A stretch of 64,000 bases of DNA from Kineosporia babensis (GTDB lineage Bacteria > Actinomycetota > Actinomycetes > Actinomycetales > Kineosporiaceae). The notes below the pieces were generated by a model. The model searched no databases, had not been told where the DNA came from, and saw only the letters and a program-made list of their open reading frames with translations. Of the stretch, positions 58,776 through 64,000 are shown piece after piece. Both the position numbers and the translations under genes were made by a program. The stretch spans positions 124,001-188,000 of the forward strand of contig NZ_JAJOMB010000009.1 of assembly GCF_021129305.1 (NCBI RefSeq). The letters run 5' to 3'. Positions within the stretch are counted from its first letter, which is position 1, and every line of letters begins with the position of its first letter.

Positions 58776-59360
58776 ATGACGACGACGGACACCCGTTCCC
58801 AGTCAACGACGAGCACGTTGCGTCTGCAGGTGAACGGCCGCGAGCACGAGCTCGCCCTGGACCATCGCACCTCGCTGCTCGACGCCTTGCGTGAGCACCT
58901 CGGCCTGACCGGTTCGAAGAAGGGCTGCGACCACGGCCAGTGCGGCGCCTGCACGGTGCTCCTGGACGGCCGCCGGGTCAACGCCTGCCTGATCCTGGCG
59001 GTCACCGCCGTGGGCCGGGAGATCACCACGGTCGAGGGCCTGGCCGACGGCGAAGACCTGCACCCGGTCCAGCAGGCGTTCATCGACCGGGACGCGTTCC
59101 AGTGCGGCTACTGCACGCCGGGCCAGATCTGCTCGGCCGTGGGCGTGCTCGCCGAGGCCCGCTCGGGCTGGCCCTCGGCGGTGACCCCACCGGAGGGCGG
59201 CGTGCAGCTGGACGAGGCCGAGGTGCGGGAGCGGATGAGCGGCAACCTGTGCCGGTGCGGCGCCTACGCCAACATCGTGCCCGCCGTGCTCGATGCTGCC
59301 GCCGCCGAACTGCCTGCGCCCGGCATCGAGACCGCCTACCACGAGGGAGAGAGCCGATGA
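58776..59360 (+). CDS. Molybdenum aldehyde dehydrogenase, [2Fe-2S] subunit (PaoA/YagT-like)
   Basis: A 194-residue iron-sulphur subunit of the xanthine-oxidase family. The plant-ferredoxin-like cluster is ligated by Cys51, Cys56, Cys59 and Cys71 (GCDHGQCGACTVLLDG); the second cluster uses Cys110, Cys113, Cys159 and Cys161 (CGYCTPGQI, GNLCRCGAY). It carries electrons from the molybdenum site to the FAD subunit. Unlike E. coli PaoA there is no Tat signal, so the enzyme should be cytoplasmic. The stop codon overlaps the next start (ATGA). Confidence 0.95.
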   Translation: MTTTDTRSQSTTSTLRLQVNGREHELALDHRTSLLDALREHLGLTGSKKGCDHGQCGACTVLLDGRRVNACLILAVTAVGREITTVEGLADGEDLHPVQQAFIDRDAFQCGYCTPGQICSAVGVLAEARSGWPSAVTPPEGGVQLDEAEVRERMSGNLCRCGAYANIVPAVLDAAAAELPAPGIETAYHEGESR

Positions 59361-60355
59361 AGCCGTTCGCCTATGCGGTGGCCGAGGCACCGGTCCAGGC
59401 CGTGCACCAGCTCTCCGCCCGGCCCGGGGCCAAGTTCCTGGGCGGCGGAACGAATCTCGTCGACCTGATGCGGCTCGGCGTGGAATCTCCGGAACTCCTG
59501 GTCGATGTCACCCGCCTGGAGCTCGACCGGATCGAGCCAACCGCAACCGGTGGGATCCTGGTGGGCGCCGGCGTCCGCAATTCCGATCTGGCCGCCGATC
59601 CGCGCATCCGGGCCGCTTACCCGATGCTGTCGCAGGCTCTTCTCTCCGGTGCCTCCGGCCAGCTGCGCAACATGGCTACCGTCGGCGGCAACCTGCTGCA
59701 GCGCACTCGTTGCGTCTACTTCCAGGACGTGACCAAGCCCTGCAACAAGCGCGAGCCCGGCACCGGCTGCCCGGCCCGCACCGGCGCCCACCGCGACCTG
59801 GCCATCCTGGGCGCGAGTGAGCACTGCATCGCCACTCACCCCTCGGACTTCGCGGTGGCCCTGGCCGCGCTCGATGCCCGCGTGCAGATCACCGGCCCGG
59901 CTGGGGACCGGGCCCTGGCGCTCGCCGATCTGTACCGGGCTCCGGACGAAGATCCCTCGCGCGACACCGTTCTCGACCCGGCCGACCTGATCACCGCGGT
60001 CGAGATCCCGACCTCCCGCGAGGCGCACCGCAACTCGCTCTACCGCAAGGCACGCGACCGGGCCTCGTACGCGTTCGCCGTCGGATCGGTAGCCGCCGGA
60101 CTGAGCCTGGCTCCGGACGGGACGATCAGCGAGGTGCGCATCGCCCTCGGCGCCGTGGCCCACAAGCCCTGGCGAGCCCGCCGGGCCGAGAGCGCGTTGA
60201 CCGGCAATCCGGCCACGCCCGAACAGTTCCGCCGCGCGGCCGAACTGGAACTGGCCGCCGCCGAACCACTGCCGGACAACGCCTTCAAGGTCGAGCTGAG
60301 CCAGAACCTGATCGTCGCCGCACTGAGCACACTGGCCGGGGTGGAGGAAGCATGA
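59357..60355 (+). CDS. Molybdenum aldehyde dehydrogenase, FAD subunit with extra [4Fe-4S] cluster (PaoB/YagS-like)
   Basis: A 332-residue subunit M. FAD-binding motifs are AKFLGGGTNLVDLMR (25-39) and TVGGNLLQRTRC. Four cysteines (119, 129, 138 and 157; RCVYFQDVTKPCNKREPGTGCPA, EHC) match the additional [4Fe-4S] insertion of PaoB-type proteins, distinguishing it from simple xanthine-dehydrogenase FAD subunits. The ATG overlaps the previous stop; a longer in-frame extension is rejected. The stop overlaps the next gene's ATG. Confidence 0.95.
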   Translation: MKPFAYAVAEAPVQAVHQLSARPGAKFLGGGTNLVDLMRLGVESPELLVDVTRLELDRIEPTATGGILVGAGVRNSDLAADPRIRAAYPMLSQALLSGASGQLRNMATVGGNLLQRTRCVYFQDVTKPCNKREPGTGCPARTGAHRDLAILGASEHCIATHPSDFAVALAALDARVQITGPAGDRALALADLYRAPDEDPSRDTVLDPADLITAVEIPTSREAHRNSLYRKARDRASYAFAVGSVAAGLSLAPDGTISEVRIALGAVAHKPWRARRAESALTGNPATPEQFRRAAELELAAAEPLPDNAFKVELSQNLIVAALSTLAGVEEA

Positions 60356-62415
60356 CTGTGACCAAGGCGCTCACCGGACCGCCGCTGACCCGCGACGAGG
60401 CAATCGAGAAGGTCACCGGCAAGGCCCGTTACGCCTACGAGTACCACTCGCAGCCCGACACGGCCTACGCCTGGATCGTGACCTCCCCGGTGGCCAAGGG
60501 CCGGGTGCTCACCGTCGATGCCGACCACGTGCTGCGTTCGGACGACGTGATCGCCGTGCTCTGGCACGAGAACGCCCCGCACCTGGGCGATGTCGGCGAC
60601 CCCACCCTGGCCGTGCTGCAGAGCCCCGAAATTGCCTACCGCGGGCAGTTGGTGGCGCTGGTGGTGGCCAAGACGCCGGAGGCCGCGCGGGAGGCCGCGG
60701 CCCAGTTGCCGGTGGAGTACGAGGAACTGGCGCACGACGTGGTTCTGACCCCCGACCACGCCTCGCTGTACAAGCCGGAGAAGGTGAACCCGGCCTTCGA
60801 GACCGATACCGAGCAGGGCGATCCGGACCGTGCGTTCGACGCCAGCCCGGTGCAGCTGGACCAGACCTACAGCACTGTAGCGCTGCACAACAATCCGATG
60901 GAACCCCACGCCACCACGGCGATCTGGGGTGAGAACGGATCGCTCACCCTGTACGACTCCAACCAGGGCGGGGGAGTGGTGCAGCAGCTGCTGGCCGGGC
61001 TGTTCGAGCTGGAGAAGTCGCAAGTCCACGTGATCAACCCGCACGTGGGTGGAGGTTTCGGCTCCAAGGGCATGCCCCGGCCGAACGTGGTGCTGGCGGC
61101 GATGGCCGCCAAGGTCACCGGCCGGCCGGTCAAGCTCGCCGTCACCCGGCAGCAGATGTTCTCTCTGGTCGGCTACCGCACCCCGACGATCCAGCGGATC
61201 CGGCTCGGGGCCGAGGCCGACGGCCGGCTGAACGCGATCATGCACGAGGTGGTCGAGCAGACCTCCACGGTCAAGGAATTCGCCGAGCAGACCGCGGTGG
61301 CCACTCGGATGATCTACGCGGCGCCGCACCGCCGTACCAGCCACCGCCTGGCCCGGCTGGACGTGCCGGTGCCCTCCTGGATGCGGGCGCCGGGGGAATG
61401 CCCGGGTTTCTACGCCTTTGAGTCGGCGATGGACGAGCTGGCCGTAGAACTCGGCGTCGACCCGGTCGAGCTGCGGATCCGGAACGAGCCCGAGGTGGAT
61501 CCGGAGACCGGAAACCCTTTCTCCAGCCGTAATCTGGTGGCCTGTCTACGGGAAGGTGCCCGTCGCTTCGGCTGGCGCAGCGAGCCTCGCGCGCCCCGCA
61601 ACCACCGCGAAGGCCGCTGGCTGATCGGGGCCGGGGTGGCCGCGTCCTTCTATCCGACCTACCAGATGCCGGCCAGCGCCACCGCCTCGGTGGACGAGAA
61701 CGACCACTACACGGTCGATATCAACGCCACCGACATCGGCACCGGCGCCCGGACCGCCCTGCACCAGCTCGCCGCCGAGGCCCTGGAGGTGCCGCTGGAG
61801 CAGGTGACCGTCCGGATCGGTGACTCCGACCTGCCCGCGGCCGGGATCGCGGGCGGCTCGATGGGTACCCGTTCCTGGGGCTGGGCGGTCACCAAGGCCT
61901 GCCGTCAGCTGCGTGAAGAGGGCGCGAAGTCGGTGACGGCGAACACCAAGAAGGACATCGAGGCGCTCGGGGAGTACACCCGCGGGTCCTACGGCGCCCA
62001 GTTCGTCGAGGTCCGGGTGAACCAGGACACCGGAGAGTTACGGGTGCCGCGGATGACCGGCATTTTCGCGGCCGGCCGGATAGTCAACGCCAGTACCGCG
62101 CGCTCCCAGTTCATCGGCGGGATGACGATGGGCCTGTCGATGGCGCTGCACGAAGAGGGCCTGATCGACCCGGTCTTCGGTGACTACGCCAATCACGACC
62201 TGGCCTCTTACCACGTGGCCGGCTGCGCCGACGTGGGCGCGCTGGACATCGGCTGGATCGAGGAGGCGGACGAGCATCTGGGTGGGGCCGGCACCAAGGG
62301 GATCGGCGAGATCGGCATCGTCGGGACCGCGGCCGCGGTGGCCAACGCGGTTTTCGACGCCACCGGTGTGCGGGTGCGCGAGCTGCCCATCCATCTCGAG
62401 GACGTCCTCAAGTAG
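60352..62415 (+). CDS. Molybdenum aldehyde dehydrogenase, molybdopterin subunit (PaoC/YagR-like)
   Basis: A 687-residue catalytic subunit that binds the molybdenum cofactor and oxidises aldehydes (or aromatic heterocycles) to acids. Signatures include KVTGKARYAYEYH, NNPMEPHATTAIW, VHVINPHVGGGFGSKG and RSWGWA. The catalytic Glu653 lies in GTKGIGEIGIVG near the C-terminus. It closes a tightly coupled three-gene operon (ATGA at both junctions). No PaoD/XdhC maturation gene follows in the window. A 60-base perfect palindrome 8 bp after the stop should terminate transcription. Confidence 0.96.
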   Translation: MTVTKALTGPPLTRDEAIEKVTGKARYAYEYHSQPDTAYAWIVTSPVAKGRVLTVDADHVLRSDDVIAVLWHENAPHLGDVGDPTLAVLQSPEIAYRGQLVALVVAKTPEAAREAAAQLPVEYEELAHDVVLTPDHASLYKPEKVNPAFETDTEQGDPDRAFDASPVQLDQTYSTVALHNNPMEPHATTAIWGENGSLTLYDSNQGGGVVQQLLAGLFELEKSQVHVINPHVGGGFGSKGMPRPNVVLAAMAAKVTGRPVKLAVTRQQMFSLVGYRTPTIQRIRLGAEADGRLNAIMHEVVEQTSTVKEFAEQTAVATRMIYAAPHRRTSHRLARLDVPVPSWMRAPGECPGFYAFESAMDELAVELGVDPVELRIRNEPEVDPETGNPFSSRNLVACLREGARRFGWRSEPRAPRNHREGRWLIGAGVAASFYPTYQMPASATASVDENDHYTVDINATDIGTGARTALHQLAAEALEVPLEQVTVRIGDSDLPAAGIAGGSMGTRSWGWAVTKACRQLREEGAKSVTANTKKDIEALGEYTRGSYGAQFVEVRVNQDTGELRVPRMTGIFAAGRIVNASTARSQFIGGMTMGLSMALHEEGLIDPVFGDYANHDLASYHVAGCADVGALDIGWIEEADEHLGGAGTKGIGEIGIVGTAAAVANAVFDATGVRVRELPIHLEDVLK

Positions 62416-62422
62416 AAACCGC

Positions 62423-62482
62423 CACCAGCAACGGACGTCGGCGCTCACCTTCGAAGGTGAGCGCCGACGTCCGTTGCTGGTG
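62423..62482. terminator. 60-base perfect palindrome, bidirectional terminator
   Basis: Two 30-base arms (beginning caccagcaacggacgtcggc) are exactly complementary with no unpaired centre (ttcgaa); with a TTCG loop the stem is 28 bp. It lies between paoC-like and the convergent roadblock gene, 7 bp and 18 bp from their stop codons. On the plus strand it is followed by ttgttctt. Confidence 0.9.
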
Positions 62483-62500
62483 TTGTTCTTACTGCGCAGC

Positions 62501-62872
62501 TCAGATCTCGATCGTGCGCTCCAGGTTGGCCAGCTTGTGCCGGGCCAGGGCCAGGTTGGCGCGCCGCTTGTCCAGGGCCATGTACAGGAACAGCCCGTTG
62601 CCGTGCGGGCCCTGGATCAGCCGGATCAGGTGGTACTGGGTGTCCAGCGTGATCAGGATGTCCTCGATGTTCTCGCGCAGCCGCAGCGACTCCATGGTGC
62701 GCAGCTTGGCCCGGACGATCTCGGTGTTGCCCGCCGCCGCCACCTCGAGGTCCAGCGCCCCGTTGCCGCCGGCCTGCCCCAGGGTCATGCCGCTGGTGTA
62801 GTCCACCAGCGCGGCGCCGATGGCGCCGTCGATCTGCATGGCTTCTTTGAGGACGATTTCAATGTTGGACAC
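62501..62872 (-). CDS. Roadblock/LC7-domain protein, copy 1
   Basis: A 123-residue single-domain protein of the roadblock/LC7 (MglB-like) fold: VLKEAMQIDGAIGAALVDYTSGMTLGQAG, then AAGNTEIVRAKLRTMESL, then DILITLDTQYHLIRLIQGPHGNGLFLYMALDK. Such proteins regulate small Ras-like GTPases or act as dimeric platforms. The GTG start at 62872 is preceded by a ggaaggaaacgc site that is shared exactly with copy 2. It is a close tandem paralogue of the gene at 63070. No GTPase, DUF742 or kinase gene of a conservon is adjacent. Confidence 0.93.
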   Translation of the reverse strand: MSNIEIVLKEAMQIDGAIGAALVDYTSGMTLGQAGGNGALDLEVAAAGNTEIVRAKLRTMESLRLRENIEDILITLDTQYHLIRLIQGPHGNGLFLYMALDKRRANLALARHKLANLERTIEI

Positions 62873-63032
62873 GAAGCGTTTCCTTCCGCACAGAGCGAAC
62901 TGAGGTACGACGGGGCGGCGCTGACCGGAGCCGGCCGCGCCCGAGTGCTCTGTGTTCGCTCACTCGGCGCCCGGCCACTGCTCACGGTGATCGCCCGGAC
63001 GCTGTGTGCGTAGGGACTTTGGTCCCGTCCTC

Positions 63033-63051
63033 GGTGCAGGCGTGCTGCACC
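63033..63051 (-). terminator. Short hairpin between the two roadblock genes
   Basis: A perfect 7-bp stem (ggtgcag/ctgcacc) with a five-base loop begins 18 bp beyond the copy 2 stop codon. It may end or attenuate the copy 2 transcript before copy 1. The gap also has a second weaker stem (ccgagtg/cactcgg, 62941-62967). Confidence 0.5.
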
Positions 63052-63069
63052 CTCACCCGTTCGCCGCGG

Positions 63070-63438
63070 TCAGATCTGGATGTTGCGCTCCAGGTTGGCC
63101 AGCTTGTGCCGGGCCATGGCCAGGTTGGCGCGGCCCTTGTCGAGCGCCAGGTACAGGAACAGCCCGGCCCCGGCCTGCCCCTGGATCAGCCGGATCAGGT
63201 GGTACTGCGTGTTCAGGGTGATCAGGATGTCCTGGATGCCCTCGCGCATGCCCAGTGCTTCCATGGTGCGCAGCTCGGACCGGACCACCTCGGTGTTGCC
63301 CGCGGCGGCCACCTCCAGATCCATCACCGCACCGCCGGCCTGGCCGAGGGTCATCCCGCTGGTGTAGTCGACCAGGGCGACGCCGATGGCGCCGTCGATC
63401 TGCATGGCTTCCTTGAGGGCGGTGTCCAGGTTGCTCAC
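63070..63438 (-). CDS. Roadblock/LC7-domain protein, copy 2
   Basis: A 122-residue protein nearly parallel to copy 1 (LKEAMQIDGAIGVALVDYTSGMTLGQAG and TQYHLIRLIQGQAGAGLFLYLALDKGRANLAMARHKLANLERNIQI). The GTG at 63438 is chosen because it aligns with copy 1 and has the same ggaaggaaacgc leader; the ATG at 63459 would overlap that leader. Differences cluster in the middle (GMREGIQDILITLNTQ against RLRENIEDILITLDTQ). The two could form a heterodimer. Confidence 0.93.
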   Translation of the reverse strand: MSNLDTALKEAMQIDGAIGVALVDYTSGMTLGQAGGAVMDLEVAAAGNTEVVRSELRTMEALGMREGIQDILITLNTQYHLIRLIQGQAGAGLFLYLALDKGRANLAMARHKLANLERNIQI

Positions 63439-63868
63439 GGTGCGTTTCCTTCCGGCCACGAGGGCTGAATCTGTCGAGCGAAGATCTTCGGCCCGTTCGG
63501 CCGTGGGGCACTGAGCTGCGGCAGCACGTTCTCAACATCCTTGTCGGCGTCCGTAGCCGCCGACTGATGCGGTCTTCAATACCCCGAGTGGTCCTATCCG
63601 GCCCCGGCTACTCTAAGCAAGCTGTTCGGGTCGCCTGTGGCACAGAACACTTGCTTTCGTCGACATTCCTGCACTACGCAGCGGCAGGGTCACGCTCTGC
63701 CGAGTTCCGCCTGATAGCTATCCGTGATCGGACGTGGTGAGGTCCACACCTGATCGGGCTAACCGGGATTCAAGCAGACGGGCAACGGCGGCACCGGATC
63801 GGCTCAGGACCCGGTGCCGCCACAGTGCCGATCATGAGCCTGGCGAGACTGCTGGCAACTGCTGGTGA
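63439..63868. other. Non-coding region upstream of the roadblock genes with stem structures
   Basis: About 430 bp without a gene I can support. It should hold the roadblock promoter. An inverted repeat with arms aagcaag (63615-63621) and cttgctt (63650-63656), extended inward by tgttc/gaaca with one bulged base, could form a stem or operator. Another stem at 63787-63821 is listed separately. Confidence 0.45.
63787..63821 (-). terminator. Hairpin terminator after the Old Yellow Enzyme gene
   Basis: A perfect 11-bp stem (ggcggcaccgg/ccggtgccgcc) with a 13-base loop lies 47 bp beyond the stop codon of the oxidoreductase gene at the right edge. No T run follows. Confidence 0.7.

Positions 63869-64000
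<132 letters not shown>

Overview
This is a high-GC actinobacterial chromosome segment with dense genes, G/C-ending codons, many ATGA or GTGA overlaps, and DtxR/IdeR-type iron boxes. A methyl-accepting chemotaxis protein, a CBS-like/GGDEF/EAL/PAS cyclic-di-GMP protein, roadblock/LC7 proteins and secreted plant-polysaccharide enzymes would suit a motile soil or plant-associated actinomycete, for example a member of the Kineosporiaceae. That placement is an inference. I see no tRNA, rRNA, CRISPR array, insertion sequence, prophage or integrase, so the window reads as ordinary chromosome with accessory metabolic cassettes.

Layout. 0-2.6 kb: the end of an unidentified gene, then a NarL-type two-component pair on the minus strand whose kinase has an extra C-terminal extracytoplasmic domain. 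2.7-9.2 kb: a galactoside-use locus, with a GH42 beta-galactosidase divergent from an ABC sugar importer (binding lipoprotein and two permeases, no ATPase) and a LacI regulator. 9.2-12.7 kb: a YihY/BrkB membrane protein, a second LacI regulator, and a divergent MFS exporter with an 18-bp palindrome touching its start codon. 12.7-18 kb: a self-inhibited-type Fic enzyme, a secreted PL3 pectate lyase, a WYL regulator, and DinB and VOC proteins. 18-24 kb: a CaCA exchanger, an ABC exporter with an SPFH-like partner, an NmrA-type reductase, and Dps under an iron box. 24-29 kb: the cyclic-di-GMP protein and a pair of histidine-kinase-like membrane proteins without a response regulator.

29-36.8 kb: two tandem imine-reductase-like genes divergent from an HxlR regulator, a compact PEP-synthase-like phosphotransferase between two small DNA-binding proteins, a Tat-exported PhoX phosphatase, and a divergent pair of MarR-like regulators. 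37-43.5 kb: a DUF6461 protein and a ferric-siderophore importer (two permeases, an ATPase, two paralogous binding lipoproteins) with three iron boxes. 43.5-52 kb: a ParA/EspI-like ATPase with a long disordered N-terminus, a sugar-dehydrogenase lipoprotein, TetR/pirin, an XRE regulator/SDR pair, and flotillin/NfeD. 52-58.7 kb: a GH16-like protein, a PfkB kinase/SurE phosphatase/VOC operon, the chemotaxis receptor with a DUF1905 protein, and a GNAT acetyltransferase. 58.7-64 kb: a three-subunit PaoABC-like molybdenum aldehyde dehydrogenase, two tandem roadblock/LC7 genes, and the end of an Old Yellow Enzyme gene.

The themes that link genes are plant-polymer and sugar use (GH42, PL3, GH16, ABC importer, sugar dehydrogenase), iron homeostasis (Dps, siderophore import, boxes also upstream of the cyclic-di-GMP gene) and signalling or motility. 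The most unusual items are the compact dikinase cassette, the imine-reductase pair with opposite catalytic residues, the kinase with an extracytoplasmic C-terminal domain, the SPFH-like/ABC pair, and the roadblock duplication without a GTPase partner.
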